Assembly (NCBI RefSeq): GCF_032773895.1
Contig: NZ_CP120416.1
Location: 2,664,001 to 2,728,000 of the forward strand
Reading direction: 5' to 3'
Length of the DNA stretch: 64,000 bases
Source of the DNA: Teredinibacter sp. KSP-S5-2
GTDB taxonomy: Bacteria > Pseudomonadota > Gammaproteobacteria > Pseudomonadales > Cellvibrionaceae
Below the pieces are notes generated by a model. That model worked only from the letters and a program-made list of their open reading frames with translations. It was not told the DNA's origin and searched no databases. The translations under genes and the position numbers were made by a program. Below are positions 47,863 to 57,326 of this stretch, piece by piece (position 1 is the stretch's first letter; each line of letters starts with the position of its first letter).

Positions 47863-49287
47863 CTAATTCAAATCAGAAAAAATAACATTGTAGTCAGGTG
47901 GCCCAACTTTCTTCCCTTTTGGATCATTTATCCTGGAGCCCGCACAAGTAAAGGTACTGGTCGCATCGTCATAGGGGTAAACGTAGGCCGTTGGGCAGGC
48001 GGTTTTTAAATAGGATAACCAGGGCTGAATATCCGACACCCAGTCGGGATTATTGGAGTAACAACCGTTGTCACTGCCTCCATAACCCGGACCAAGAACT
48101 TTAGGCCAGTTCCCATCGGCTTTTTTGCTCGTACCACAACCACAACAATCAGCTTTTGCCGCACTGTTATAACACGAAGCCACTCCCGTACAACCTAATA
48201 AAGCGGTATAGCTCTGACCACCTTTGGTTGTTTTTCCGCAGTGTATTGGCGCACCAAAACTGCCGTCCATGCCACAAATTTGATCCGCCGACCACCATCC
48301 GGTCGCTTCACCGCAGACATTGCCCAGTATTTCTCCTTTTACGGCATTCTGCGCTAAGCCACATACTGATCCAGAAATACCACTACAGTCGCTTGCCGTG
48401 CTGCACTCGCAGTAACCCAGAGAGTTAGGTGCCTTGCCACTTGGGCAGGTTTTTCCAGAGAAAAGACTGGGATGAACATTCTGCATGGTTGAACTGTAGT
48501 CCTTACCGGCAATGGTTGGATTGATCTTCCAATTACAGCCGCTTAAACCGCCTTTTGTCCCGTTAGCTGCGCCAGCAGTTTCGCATGAATACGGGTCATT
48601 CTTGGCGGATGCATAGGTTTCACTTGCAGGCCCCATTTGCACAGCCAGATTCACGCCATTAATAATACTCACATCATAGAAATCCGGTCCAGGTGAGCTT
48701 GCTGCTGAGGTCTGATTACTTAGCGTAAACTCCACTAACGAAACCGGCGGATTACCTCCGGTACCCGTTGGACAAGGCTTGTTCGCGGCATTCCCACACT
48801 CCCCTGTTTGGCAGTTTTGTCCGTTAGCATCACAGCCTGTTCGCGCAAACATATTGCCGCTCCATTGAAACGGTTTACTTCCATCAGGCTCCTGAAAACA
48901 TAGCGTTTGCAAACCACCTTTTGCATCAATTTTTACGCCCGCATTGGTTGGCAAATTCCAGTAACAGTAATTATTGTTGGTATTACATTGGGAGACACTG
49001 CCACACGCGTTGGAATCCGTCGCGCAGGAACAGGTGCCCGCGGTGGGAGGATTTGCTCCCTGGCAAGACCCGGCTGCACCGGTTGGGCAATCTGAATCGG
49101 ATAAACAGGAAATGGTACCGCCAGCAACCCCCAACCAAATATCCTGACTGCTGGAATTGGCAACGGTCATAGTTCGCTGATTACCAGGACATGGTTGATA
49201 AGCCTGAGTCTGATACGATAAAAATAAGATAGAGAAGATGAACAGATGAGTAAGACGTAATAATACGTTAGCAGACGAGTTTTTCAT
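47863..49287 (-). CDS. Secreted thaumatin-like protein with Cys-rich insertions
   Basis: A 474-residue exported protein. The signal peptide (LLRLTHLFIFSILFLSYQTQA) starts at the ATG at 49287, which has AAGGG upstream; the earlier in-frame start adds 25 residues before the signal. Thaumatin features are NSSSQDIWLGVAGG, FARTGCDANGQNCQTGECG, DFYDVSIINGVNLAVQM and CPTAYVYPYDDATSTFTCAG. Two Cys-rich inserts are not in plant thaumatins: one around CLSDSDCPTGAAGSC, the other around CECSTASDCSGISGSVC. The acidic-cleft residues (Glu in EFTL, Asp in DFYDVS) are present. Function is unknown; eukaryotic relatives bind or cut beta-glucans. Confidence 0.88.
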   Translation of the reverse strand: MKNSSANVLLRLTHLFIFSILFLSYQTQAYQPCPGNQRTMTVANSSSQDIWLGVAGGTISCLSDSDCPTGAAGSCQGANPPTAGTCSCATDSNACGSVSQCNTNNNYCYWNLPTNAGVKIDAKGGLQTLCFQEPDGSKPFQWSGNMFARTGCDANGQNCQTGECGNAANKPCPTGTGGNPPVSLVEFTLSNQTSAASSPGPDFYDVSIINGVNLAVQMGPASETYASAKNDPYSCETAGAANGTKGGLSGCNWKINPTIAGKDYSSTMQNVHPSLFSGKTCPSGKAPNSLGYCECSTASDCSGISGSVCGLAQNAVKGEILGNVCGEATGWWSADQICGMDGSFGAPIHCGKTTKGGQSYTALLGCTGVASCYNSAAKADCCGCGTSKKADGNWPKVLGPGYGGSDNGCYSNNPDWVSDIQPWLSYLKTACPTAYVYPYDDATSTFTCAGSRINDPKGKKVGPPDYNVIFSDLN

Positions 49288-49739
49288 TAGAAACCCTTTT
49301 TGATTGATGTAAATGAAAGCGTAGTTTTCAATAGCGAGTTTGCTATAAAAAACTTTTACCATTCACATCAAACTCATCCGATTGTCATCATAAGCATTAA
49401 AATCGATTTGACCTATGATTTGAATTAGTACTTTTTTAATAAAAACACTTGACCGGGTTCCCATAAAAAACGAACAACGTAATTTACACCAACAAAGAAA
49501 ACCCCTCTCAAAAACGATAAGTTAAATTTAACGATAACAACAAACAAAAATTGCAGCCTCCAGATACGTATAGGCATATAAACATTTATATAAAATGTGT
49601 TTCTAACTAGAAAAATAAAGAAACGGATACAGAAAAGCATTTATTAACCAGCCCGCACAGAACAAAAAACGTTGCGACTGCTGAGCATAGAAAAAACAAT
49701 GCTGACTAGAGCCCTTCTATAGCCAGCATTAACACAATA
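49288..49739. other. AT-rich intergenic region between two secreted-protein genes
   Basis: It carries the terminator listed next and, towards 49300-49420, presumably the thaumatin-gene promoter, which I could not pinpoint. A 71-codon minus-strand frame at 49425-49640 is hydrophobic because the DNA is AT-rich and has no other support. Confidence 0.4.
49691..49730 (-). terminator. Terminator of the HExxH metallopeptidase-like gene
   Basis: On the minus strand AATGCTGGCTA (49730-49720) pairs with TAGTCAGCATT (49708-49698), 11 bp with one G-U pair, followed by G and a run of six T. It begins 10 bases after the stop codon. Confidence 0.82.
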
Positions 49740-50627
49740 TTAGTTTAATAAGCTTAATACCGGAATAAGCCAAGAAACCATTTCAACAGGAGTATTACCT
49801 ATTACAGCCACAAAATCATCTTTCATATCATTTACATTTGAATAGGATGCGCAATTAAGAAAATTATCTTCCGAATCACAAAACAGTAACTCTCCAGCTA
49901 ATACAATTCGATAGAACTCTTCAATTATCTCACCTTGCTGCTCTCGACCATATTCATAAAATGATTTATTTGAGTCCAAAGTAAACCTGTATGTAGGTAA
50001 AGCCCCATTTTCCGCAGTTTCTTCACAATAACTCTCGGATAAAGTAGTCATTCCATATTTATAGTACTGCCAAACATGTACCAACTCATGCATAACCAAT
50101 TCAGCTGGAGGGTTATAATTATCGTAGTAAATAGTTGTTCTTGAAGTTTTACCTTCTCCGCTTAAGAAACCGCGAGACACGACATAATGATCAACATTAT
50201 CACGCACAAACTGGGCAAAACCTGGAGATTTCAATCTAACCTCAAAAATCTCCACAACATCGCCATATAAGCCATGAAGCTCTACCACATCCGTTAGTTT
50301 TTGCTCCACCAGATTCTCATAGATCGTGGAAACCAACCCTCCTGTCTTTTTACAATCATCAATAAAATTAGGAAGAAGAATAGAGGTTGCACAAGCATTC
50401 TCATCAAAGCTAATAATGCACGAACGAACGTTGTAATCAACAGCACTGCACCCAGGTGTTGCAGCACATATATCACCATCTAGAAGGCCATCCAGCTCAG
50501 GAATAACATCCCTCGGATCAGGAAGAGAAAATTTTATCCAACCAGCATAAGCAGCTGACGTCGTAAAAACAAGAAGCGAGGTAAAAACAAGACTTAAAAA
50601 CCTCATCAAATATACATTTCTATACAT
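49740..50627 (-). CDS. Secreted HExxH metallopeptidase-like protein, unknown family
   Basis: A 295-residue exported protein. The signal peptide runs to AYA at residue 28; AAGGGA lies before the ATG at 50627. A zinc-protease helix occurs at residues 179-190 (MHELVHVWQYYK) with H180, E181 and H184. A candidate third ligand is a Glu in EQQGEIIEEFYR (about 230-240). RGFLSGEGKTSRTTIYYD before the helix recalls DUF4157-like domains. Several cysteines suggest disulfides. The gene looks more AT-rich than its neighbours. I cannot name a family, and the substrate is unknown. Confidence 0.7.
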   Translation of the reverse strand: MYRNVYLMRFLSLVFTSLLVFTTSAAYAGWIKFSLPDPRDVIPELDGLLDGDICAATPGCSAVDYNVRSCIISFDENACATSILLPNFIDDCKKTGGLVSTIYENLVEQKLTDVVELHGLYGDVVEIFEVRLKSPGFAQFVRDNVDHYVVSRGFLSGEGKTSRTTIYYDNYNPPAELVMHELVHVWQYYKYGMTTLSESYCEETAENGALPTYRFTLDSNKSFYEYGREQQGEIIEEFYRIVLAGELLFCDSEDNFLNCASYSNVNDMKDDFVAVIGNTPVEMVSWLIPVLSLLN

Positions 50628-50828
50628 AATTATTCCCTTTACAAATTGAAGTAGAAAAAATCAAATAAAACCAGTTACTCATACCCCATCACGACTATCT
50701 TCCCGTCGAGAAAGCCACCCCATATAAGGACATAAAAAACACTAATTCCTTATCTTAAAAGACACATAAAGTACGACATTACCTCATTTACATTTATACA
50801 CTCATAATTTTGCCATGTATATAGAAGG

Positions 50829-51443
50829 CTATTTAACAACCCCTGAATGAAACCGAAATTCCGAATCAGCGCTTTCAACCAGTTTTTTGTCCCGCTCAAG
50901 AAACACTTGAATACGGTCATCAATAGATTCACCGCCGGCAAACTTCTTTGCCAGGGTTAAATAATCTTTAAAATGACGGGCTTCTGACTTTAATAAAGAC
51001 AGGTAAAATTTTTGTAGCTCTTCATCCAGGTACGGTGCCAACTTGGCAAATCGCTCACATGATCGCCCCTCGATAATTGCACCAACAATTAATGTATCTA
51101 TGGCTCTGGCCGGTTCATAGGTACGAACGGGTTTTCTCAATTCGGAGGCATAGCGCGAAGCATTAGCAGGGTCATATTCGATACCCCGTTTTTCCATAAT
51201 GGCGATCACCTGTTCAAAATGGCGCAACTCTTCCCGAGCCAATCTGGACATTTTATTTAACAAGTCAAAATCATCGGTGTATCGATACATTAAATGCATC
51301 GCGGTACTCGCCGCTTTTTTCTCGCAATTGGCATGATCGATCAGTAACATAGGTAAATTATCTGGATGTTTTGCTACATCAATCCAGGCTGCTGGTGTTT
51401 CGCAAAGAAGAAAAGATTGAATTTCTGAAATATCAACTGACAT
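50829..51443 (-). CDS. miaE: tRNA-(ms2io6A)-hydroxylase MiaE
   Basis: A 204-residue non-haem di-iron monooxygenase that hydroxylates the isopentenyl group of ms2i6A37. Iron-binding carboxylate-histidine motifs are visible: HANCEKKAAS, REELRHFEQV and KSEARHFKDYL. Overall length and the start SVDISEIQSFLLCETPAAW match the family. It follows the DUF1289 gene on the same strand by 26 bases. Confidence 0.94.
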   Translation of the reverse strand: MSVDISEIQSFLLCETPAAWIDVAKHPDNLPMLLIDHANCEKKAASTAMHLMYRYTDDFDLLNKMSRLAREELRHFEQVIAIMEKRGIEYDPANASRYASELRKPVRTYEPARAIDTLIVGAIIEGRSCERFAKLAPYLDEELQKFYLSLLKSEARHFKDYLTLAKKFAGGESIDDRIQVFLERDKKLVESADSEFRFHSGVVK

Positions 51444-51469
51444 GCTTAATTATTCTACTTGCACAAGGT

Positions 51470-51943
51470 TTAAGAGTTCATGTGTTCCGGCATAATAAAA
51501 TATCGCTGGTAATGAACTTGCGATAATGTGTAAAAGTCTGCATCGATTAATATGCGTAGCTTGACTAACGGCGTTGCTGCATATTCGGAAGTGAGTTGAC
51601 ACCCATACTCACTCAGATTTTTTATTTGGCTCGCCCCAGCTTTGAGCAGTTCCTGAAACAGGCAATAAGGGTTGCGAGACTCATCAAAGTCTATTTGTTG
51701 TGCGCTCATCTGCCCCAGCAATTTCTCTGCATCCCATATCAGTACCTTGGCTTTCACTACTTGAGCCAATAACTGATCCAGACGCTGCCAGATGATGCGA
51801 CGCTCACGATCAGAATAACTGTTCCAGTGAATTACCTCATGGGTAAACCGTTTGCAACCTCGGCAAACATCATCACCGATTCCGGTGGAACACACACCAA
51901 TACAGGGAGTTTTTACGACACTTTTTACCACAGAAACGCTCAA
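51470..51943 (-). CDS. DUF1289 domain protein
   Basis: A 157-residue protein whose first 60 residues are a DUF1289 domain: TPCIGVCSTGIGDDVCRGCKRFTHEVIHWNSYSDRERR. The four cysteines could bind a metal. The remaining 100 residues are not recognised and extend the usual short DUF1289 protein. No activity is known. Likely co-transcribed with miaE. Confidence 0.85.
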   Translation of the reverse strand: MSVSVVKSVVKTPCIGVCSTGIGDDVCRGCKRFTHEVIHWNSYSDRERRIIWQRLDQLLAQVVKAKVLIWDAEKLLGQMSAQQIDFDESRNPYCLFQELLKAGASQIKNLSEYGCQLTSEYAATPLVKLRILIDADFYTLSQVHYQRYFIMPEHMNS

Positions 51944-52167
51944 AAATTGCTTAGGTACTATATACAGGAGAAATCTGGGCCTTTTCAGACGGGATATTGT
52001 GTTTTAACACCACAATGAACAATACCCTCAAAGGTGGCCATCATACCGGAATGCCCCAAATTCTTCATAAGAACTTCTAATTATTGGCTAAACTGACTCC
52101 AAAACCGTCCAATTAGGCGGCTAAAGATGCCGAAAATCAGTATGAACGGGAATTAATCAGAGGTTCC

Positions 52168-52196
52168 TTAACACGCAAAAGGCAATCGTGTAGAAT
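52168..52196 (+). promoter_or_regulatory. Sigma-70 promoter of acnB
   Basis: TTAACA (52168-52173) and TAGAAT (52191-52196) are separated by 17 bases, each 5 of 6 to consensus. RNA would start near 52203, giving a leader of about 107 bases. This leader contains a 7-bp hairpin, TGCCCTG (52213-52219) with CAGGGCA (52234-52240). The rest of the 51944-52309 gap shows nothing else. Confidence 0.65.
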
Positions 52197-52309
52197 TTGC
52201 GCCCCGAATTCATGCCCTGCGGCTACGAGCTCTCAGGGCACCGAAATGGCACCGTATGCGAGATCCCAGCGCTGCCGCACTAAAACCAAAAAAATAGAGG
52301 AAAATCAAC

Positions 52310-54934
52310 GTGCTTGAAGCCTATCGTCAACATGTAGCTGAACGCCAAGCTCAAGGGATTCCCCCGAAGCCCCTATCACCAGAGCAAGTGTCAGCGCTAG
52401 TAGAGTTGCTAAAAAACCCACCGGCAGGTGAAGAAGAAACCTTGCTTGACCTTATCAGTAACCGCGTGCCCCCCGGTGTGGACGAAGCAGCCTATGTAAA
52501 AGCCGGCTTCTTATCCGCCATCGTTAAGGGAGAAGCAGAATCTCCATTAATTAGCCAAGAAGCTGCAGTAAAGCTACTGGGCAATATGCATGGTGGTTAC
52601 AATATCGAAACTCTGGTTGATTTACTCACCAGCGACAAGTTAGGTGCTTTGGCTGCTGAAGAGCTAAAACACACCCTGCTTATGTTTGATGCCTTCCACG
52701 ACGTGGAAGAAAAAGCCAAAGCCGGCAACGACAACGCTAAAGCGGTGATGCAGTCTTGGGCCGATGCAGAATGGTTTACCAGCCGTGACGCAGTCGCCGA
52801 GTCCATCAAAGTTGCTGTATTTAAGGTAACAGGCGAAACAAACACCGATGATTTGTCCCCAGCGCAAGACGCCTGGTCTCGCCCTGACATTCCCCTTCAC
52901 GCCCTGGCCATGTACAAAATGGAGCGTGACGGCATTACCCCGGCAGAGCCCGGCGTAAAAGGCCCTCTAACACAAATTGAAGAAGTACAAGCCAAAGGCT
53001 ATCAAGTTGCTTTTGTTGGCGACGTAGTAGGTACAGGTTCTTCCCGTAAATCGGCAACTAACTCCGTACTTTGGTACTTCGGCGAAGACATTTCCGGTGT
53101 ACCCAACAAGCGTGGTGGTGGTATCTGTATCGGCGGTAAAGTTGCACCGATCTTCTACAACACAATGGAAGATGCTGGCGCATTAGTATTCGAAGCACCG
53201 GTCGATGATTTAGGCATGGGTGACGTTATCGAAATCCGTCCATATGATGGCAAAATCCTGAACGAAGCCGGTGCAGTCATCTCTGAGTTTGCCTTGAAAT
53301 CTGAGGTTTTACTGGATGAAGTGCAAGCCGGTGGCCGAATCAATTTGATTATTGGCCGCGGTCTAACCGCCAAGGCTCGTGAATCTTTAGGCTTGCCAGC
53401 ATCTGACCTGTTCCGTATACCAGCGGCTCCTGAAGACACAGGCAAAGGCTTTACCCTGGCGCAAAAAATGGTCGGTAAAGCATGTGGATTACCAGACGGT
53501 CAAGGTATTCGCCCAGGCACCTACTGTGAGCCAAAAATGACCACTGTAGGCTCTCAGGACACCACCGGTCCAATGACCCGTGACGAACTGAAAGATCTGG
53601 CATGTTTAGGCTTCTCTGCAGATTTGACTATGCAGTCGTTCTGCCACACAGCGGCTTATCCAAAACCCGTAGACATTGATACTCAGCACACACTACCAGA
53701 CTTCATTATGAACCGTGGTGGTGTTTCCCTGCGCCCGGGTGACGGTATTATCCACTCCTGGTTGAACCGTATGTTGCTACCCGACACAGTAGGTACAGGC
53801 GGCGACTCCCACACACGTTTCCCTATGGGTATCTCCTTCCCTGCGGGTTCTGGCTTGGTGGCGTTTGCCGCAGCAACCGGTGTGATGCCGCTGGATATGC
53901 CTGAGTCCGTATTGGTCCGCTTTAAGGGTGAAATGCAACCCGGTATCACGTTGCGCGACCTTGTTCACGCGATCCCATACTACGCCATTCAGAAAGGTTT
54001 ACTCACAGTCGAGAAGAAAGGTAAGAAGAATATTTTCTCTGGCCGTATTCTTGAGATTGAAGGCTTAGACAACCTGACCGTAGAACAGGCATTCGAGCTT
54101 TCTGACGCATCTGCAGAGCGTTCTGCAGCAGGCTGTACCATTAAGCTTCCAGAAGATTCTGTAGCAGAGTACTTGCGCTCCAATATCACCCTACTACGCT
54201 GGATGGTCAGCGAAGGTTACGGCGACAAGCGCACCCTTGAGCGTCGTGCTCAGAAAATGGAAGAATGGCTGGCCAACCCAAGCCTGATGGAAGGTGACGC
54301 GGACGCGGAATACGCAGCCGTAATCGAAATCGACCTGAACGAAATCAACGAGCCTATCGTGTGTTGTCCAAATGACCCGGACGATGCGAAGCTGCTTTCT
54401 GAAGTCGCTGGGGACAGTGTTGATGAAGTATTTATCGGTTCCTGTATGACCAACATCGGCCACTTCCGAGCTGCTGGTAAGCTTTTCGAAGCCAATAACA
54501 CAGCCCTGAAAACGCGTTTCTGGATGTCGCCACCGACCAAGATGGATGCCCACACCTTGATGGAAGAAGGCTACTACAACATCTATGGTCGTGCTGGTGT
54601 TCGCATGGAAATGCCAGGCTGTTCTCTGTGTATGGGTAACCAAGCCCGTGTAGCGGATAACGCAACGGTACTTTCAACTTCTACGCGTAACTTCCCTAAC
54701 CGCTTAGGCGCTGGCGCTAACGTATACCTCACCTCAGCAGAACTTGCTGCAGTTGGCGGTATATTGGGCAAACTCCCCACTCCTGAGGAGTATCAGGAAT
54801 ACGCTCAAAAGATCGACTCCATGTCGGATGAGATATTCCGTTATATGAGCTTCGATCAGCTTGATTCATTCAAGAAAGGTGCAGAAGAAGGTAAGCGTAT
54901 CGCTGCTGTGGAAATTGAAGAAGTAAAAGTTTAA
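52310..54934 (+). CDS. acnB: Aconitate hydratase B
   Basis: An 874-residue TCA-cycle enzyme that isomerises citrate to isocitrate through a [4Fe-4S] cluster. The N-terminal HEAT-like domain starts [15 protein letters not shown] and the swivel domain follows. Cluster-ligand regions are [12 protein letters not shown] and [41 protein letters not shown] is a core signature. The start is a GTG at 52310 with AGAGGA 8-13 bases upstream; E. coli uses ATG. AcnB is commonly under iron control and can bind RNA as apo-protein. A terminator follows. Confidence 0.97.
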   Translation: MLEAYRQHVAERQAQGIPPKPLSPEQVSALVELLKNPPAGEEETLLDLISNRVPPGVDEAAYVKAGFLSAIVKGEAESPLISQEAAVKLLGNMHGGYNIETLVDLLTSDKLGALAAEELKHTLLMFDAFHDVEEKAKAGNDNAKAVMQSWADAEWFTSRDAVAESIKVAVFKVTGETNTDDLSPAQDAWSRPDIPLHALAMYKMERDGITPAEPGVKGPLTQIEEVQAKGYQVAFVGDVVGTGSSRKSATNSVLWYFGEDISGVPNKRGGGICIGGKVAPIFYNTMEDAGALVFEAPVDDLGMGDVIEIRPYDGKILNEAGAVISEFALKSEVLLDEVQAGGRINLIIGRGLTAKARESLGLPASDLFRIPAAPEDTGKGFTLAQKMVGKACGLPDGQGIRPGTYCEPKMTTVGSQDTTGPMTRDELKDLACLGFSADLTMQSFCHTAAYPKPVDIDTQHTLPDFIMNRGGVSLRPGDGIIHSWLNRMLLPDTVGTGGDSHTRFPMGISFPAGSGLVAFAAATGVMPLDMPESVLVRFKGEMQPGITLRDLVHAIPYYAIQKGLLTVEKKGKKNIFSGRILEIEGLDNLTVEQAFELSDASAERSAAGCTIKLPEDSVAEYLRSNITLLRWMVSEGYGDKRTLERRAQKMEEWLANPSLMEGDADAEYAAVIEIDLNEINEPIVCCPNDPDDAKLLSEVAGDSVDEVFIGSCMTNIGHFRAAGKLFEANNTALKTRFWMSPPTKMDAHTLMEEGYYNIYGRAGVRMEMPGCSLCMGNQARVADNATVLSTSTRNFPNRLGAGANVYLTSAELAAVGGILGKLPTPEEYQEYAQKIDSMSDEIFRYMSFDQLDSFKKGAEEGKRIAAVEIEEVKV

Positions 54935-54956
54935 TTCTCACGCAATAAAACATCGC

Positions 54957-54992
54957 AAAAGCCTGACTCAGTATGAGTCAGGCTTTTTTTTA
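54957..54992 (+). terminator. Rho-independent terminator of acnB
   Basis: GCCTGACTCA (54961-54970) pairs with TGAGTCAGGC (54974-54983) across a 3-base loop, with A-tract before and eight or nine T after. A 71-codon frame starting at 54973 begins inside this hairpin and is not a gene. Confidence 0.93.
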
Positions 54993-55217
54993 TCCAATTT
55001 TCGCTACTCAATTGAGAGTCTTCATAAATTATCACTATGGCATAAAGCAGATATTACGAAACGACTCACGATATAAGTTTAAGGGTAAAAAACGTAAACA
55101 CTACCCTATCGGAGACCCCATCATATTAGGCACAACACTAAAGGCATTTATTCAAAAGAGAAATTGGGAAACACTACTTTTACCTTAGCTACTCTACGGA
55201 GCTGTTTTTAACGAAAA

Positions 55218-55258
55218 CAAAATGATAATTGTCAACCATCGTCACAAAAGCTTATGAC
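55218..55258 (+). promoter_or_regulatory. Candidate promoter overlapped by a Fur-box-like sequence
   Basis: TTGTCA (55229-55234) and TATGAC (55253-55258) are 18 bases apart. The 19 bases at 55218-55236 match the Fur consensus at 13 positions by my count, including nine in a row (AATGATAAT). The 12-mer TGATAATTGTCA is also a near-palindrome. The site is not preceded by any gene start, so it should drive the short transcript listed next. Confidence 0.35.
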
Positions 55259-55264
55259 TTCGGT

Positions 55265-55333
55265 AAAAAATAAGGAAGTTGGCCTTTAATTCTTTATACA
55301 GATCAAAAAGCCCCTAAATGGGGCTTTTTTTTT
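55265..55333 (+). ncRNA. Candidate small RNA, about 70 bases
   Basis: An orphan promoter-like pair is followed after about 50 bases by a strong terminator, with no coding frame between. The predicted RNA starts near 55265 and ends at the T-tract by 55333. The position next to acnB and the Fur-like site suggest an iron-responsive regulator. I find no sequence resemblance to RyhB or PrrF that I can state firmly. An alternative is a leader or attenuator of the 94-residue gene at 55408. The rest of the 54993-55217 gap shows nothing. Confidence 0.35.
55305..55333 (+). terminator. Strong Rho-independent terminator without an obvious gene upstream
   Basis: AAAAAGCCCC (55305-55314) pairs with GGGGCTTTTT (55320-55329) around TAAAT, followed by more T. 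It is about 320 bases past the acnB terminator, and no open frame ends near it. Confidence 0.9.
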
Positions 55334-55407
55334 GCGAGCTTTTTGTCTAACTTGCATAATGAAGCAATGCATACTGCCTTAACAGCTAAAGAATTAAAGA
55401 GAAAAAT

Positions 55408-55692
55408 ATGACACCTGCTGAAAAAGAATTAGGCGTAATCGAAGTGGTTCTGGAAAGAATTGTTAAACAACGCCTTCCCCATGCACTTAGTCTAGAAAAA
55501 AAAGTGGATGCCGGCGAGGTATTAAATGAATTTGATCTTGAATTTCTAGAGTCTGTTGTAAGAGACGGACAAAAAATAAAGCCTATTATAGACAAACACC
55601 CTGAATATCAGGATCTCGCCGCCCGCTTGATGACCTTATACACCAAGATCATTACTAAAGCGGCAGAAAATGAAAACCTTCGCAAGAAATAA
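55408..55692 (+). CDS. Small helical hypothetical protein
   Basis: A 94-residue, highly charged, predicted all-helical protein (VLERIVKQRLPHALSLEKKVDAGE, LNEFDLEFLESVVRDGQ, HPEYQDLAARLMTLYTKI). It has no signal or membrane segment. The sequence looks genuinely coding (balanced amphipathic helices), and I recall similar short hypothetical proteins in other gammaproteobacteria, but no family name or function. AAAGAGAAAAAT precedes the ATG. Confidence 0.6.
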   Translation: MTPAEKELGVIEVVLERIVKQRLPHALSLEKKVDAGEVLNEFDLEFLESVVRDGQKIKPIIDKHPEYQDLAARLMTLYTKIITKAAENENLRKK

Positions 55693-55757
55693 ACTAAAGG
55701 AATAACCCTTTCTTTCCCTTAACAAAAATGTCATAAAAAATAAATATTTGCTGTTTT

Positions 55758-56039
55758 TTATGCAGCATCTGCGACATTTTGTCTCGAATTAATTACAAAC
55801 AATGCAGTATCACTTGGTACGCTTCCTGAGAGTACAGTCACTTCCAGGAAGTTCTGCTGGGAGCTGTTATAACACTGAATAGAACCATACCCGTTTTGTA
55901 AATTTTCCAGCCAGTCACCTTCTGATAAGGCATGAAATTGATTGAACTCCATAACAATCGCTTGCCCCCAACCTATATCGACAGCGGCCAGAAGAGACTG
56001 TTTATCCAACGCAATCACTCTTCCCTCAATAGTTCCCAT
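55758..56039 (-). CDS. Small hypothetical protein
   Basis: A 93-residue soluble protein, beta-rich by pattern (TIEGRVIALDKQSLLAAVDIGWGQAIVMEF, FLEVTVLSGSV). No signal peptide and no recognised family. Upstream at 56052-56057 (reverse strand) AACTGTTCTGGGAG lies before the ATG, giving a GGGAG ribosome site. It converges with the previous small gene; nothing suggests its role. Confidence 0.6.
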   Translation of the reverse strand: MGTIEGRVIALDKQSLLAAVDIGWGQAIVMEFNQFHALSEGDWLENLQNGYGSIQCYNSSQQNFLEVTVLSGSVPSDTALFVINSRQNVADAA

Positions 56040-56164
56040 GGTTGACTCCCAGAACAGTTGTTTGTTTTTTGTGTATTAATGAACTACAGCTCTATGATGC
56101 GAACTTTACGCGAGGGAATTGGGTTTGAATGCCATTCTTAACCGAATTGAGTGTGAGATATCTC

Positions 56165-57094
56165 TTACTTGATTGCCGTCTTTTTCTCTTCAACGGGTAA
56201 GACTTCAGGTATACGACAGGACTCAATGATGGCCGCAGCAACAATGAGCACGCAACCTAGCCACTCAATGGCTGTAAAACGCTCTCCAGCAATCAGCATG
56301 GCCGAAACAACGGCGGCAAGTAACTCCATAATCAAAATAATGGACGACTTCCCTGACTCCATATGAATTACCGCCCACTGTGAAGCAATGTTGGCAATAA
56401 ACAACCACACCAGAGTGTAGGCAATCAGCCACCACCAAGCCGTGGTGGACGCCTGTTGAGACCAGTTAATGCTAGGGGCAAGAAGAACCAAGGCACACAG
56501 GAGGGAGCACCCCAGACACATCGCCATTAGCTTTGAACTGAGAGAGATATTCGTAGCGCCCCGAAAAAACATGTTATTGCCGGCAAACAACATCCCTGAT
56601 GCCAGTGCCATGGCATCAATCCAACTCGGTGGTGTTTGAAAGACAGACCAGCCTCCCAGAATAATAAATGCCCCCAGAACCGCCATAGCAACCCCAAGCC
56701 AACGCCACAGATCTATTTCTTCACCAAGAAAAACCTTCCCCCCTAACACTCCCCAGACCGGTAATAGATAAAATAAGACCATAACCCGAATCACTTCACC
56801 ATAAGTTAAGGCGTAGGTAAAACACAGGATCGCGCCGCCACCACACAGAGCAATACCAAGTATTAACAACAGGTTGCGCTTATTTATAGGAATTCGCCAA
56901 CCGGTTACGGAAAATAGAACTGCCAATATAGCCTGAGAAGTAAAAATAAGAGGAATGCCATCTAATCCCAACGCCTTCAGAAAATGTAACGGGAGCCAGG
57001 TTAACCCCCAAAGAATCGAGGCGAAAATGAGAATACATGCGGGAACTAACTGGGACTTAGGCAAAATAAAATCACTCAAAAACGGAACTGTCAC
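56165..57094 (-). CDS. DMT-superfamily (EamA) permease
   Basis: A 309-residue inner-membrane protein with about ten hydrophobic helices in two EamA repeats. The first repeat contains ASILWGLTWLPLHFLKALGLDGIPL; the second repeat ends with WLGCVLIVAAAIIE. The substrate is unknown; such exporters move metabolites or amino acids. Monocistronic, with a terminator-rich gap upstream. Confidence 0.88.
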   Translation of the reverse strand: MTVPFLSDFILPKSQLVPACILIFASILWGLTWLPLHFLKALGLDGIPLIFTSQAILAVLFSVTGWRIPINKRNLLLILGIALCGGGAILCFTYALTYGEVIRVMVLFYLLPVWGVLGGKVFLGEEIDLWRWLGVAMAVLGAFIILGGWSVFQTPPSWIDAMALASGMLFAGNNMFFRGATNISLSSKLMAMCLGCSLLCALVLLAPSINWSQQASTTAWWWLIAYTLVWLFIANIASQWAVIHMESGKSSIILIMELLAAVVSAMLIAGERFTAIEWLGCVLIVAAAIIESCRIPEVLPVEEKKTAIK

Positions 57095-57207
57095 CAGAAC
57101 TAAATACTATTCGAATTTGTATTGGCGGTATTTGTACACAGTCAAACCAGAGGTCAAATATGCATCAGAAAAATCGAAATACAAACAGCTTTATGAAAAA
57201 CCAAAAC

Positions 57208-57256
57208 CGATAAATTTATTATTTATCGGCAAGGCCACCTTACTAACAGGTGGCCA
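57208..57256 (-). terminator. Tandem hairpin terminator after the SRPBCC-hydrolase gene
   Basis: Read on the minus strand, GGCCACCT (57256-57249) pairs with AGGTGGCC (57241-57234). A second stem CCGATAAAT / ATTTATCGG (57230-57222 with 57216-57208) follows and ends in TTTTGGTTTTT. The second hairpin with its T-tract is the likely terminator. Confidence 0.8.
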
Positions 57257-57326
57257 TTCACTCAATACGGCAAATACTTAAACAAGTGTTTACAGTTTAC
57301 GGGCGATTTCGTGCAGTTGCCATTAT

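Noticed and set aside
49425-49640. Hydrophobic 71-codon minus-strand frame
   Set aside because: Hydrophobicity comes from AT-rich codons; it has no start signal, no signal-peptide layout and overlaps nothing conserved.
54973-55188. 71-codon frame downstream of acnB
   Set aside because: It starts inside the acnB terminator hairpin, so it would not be transcribed from acnB, and shows no domain.
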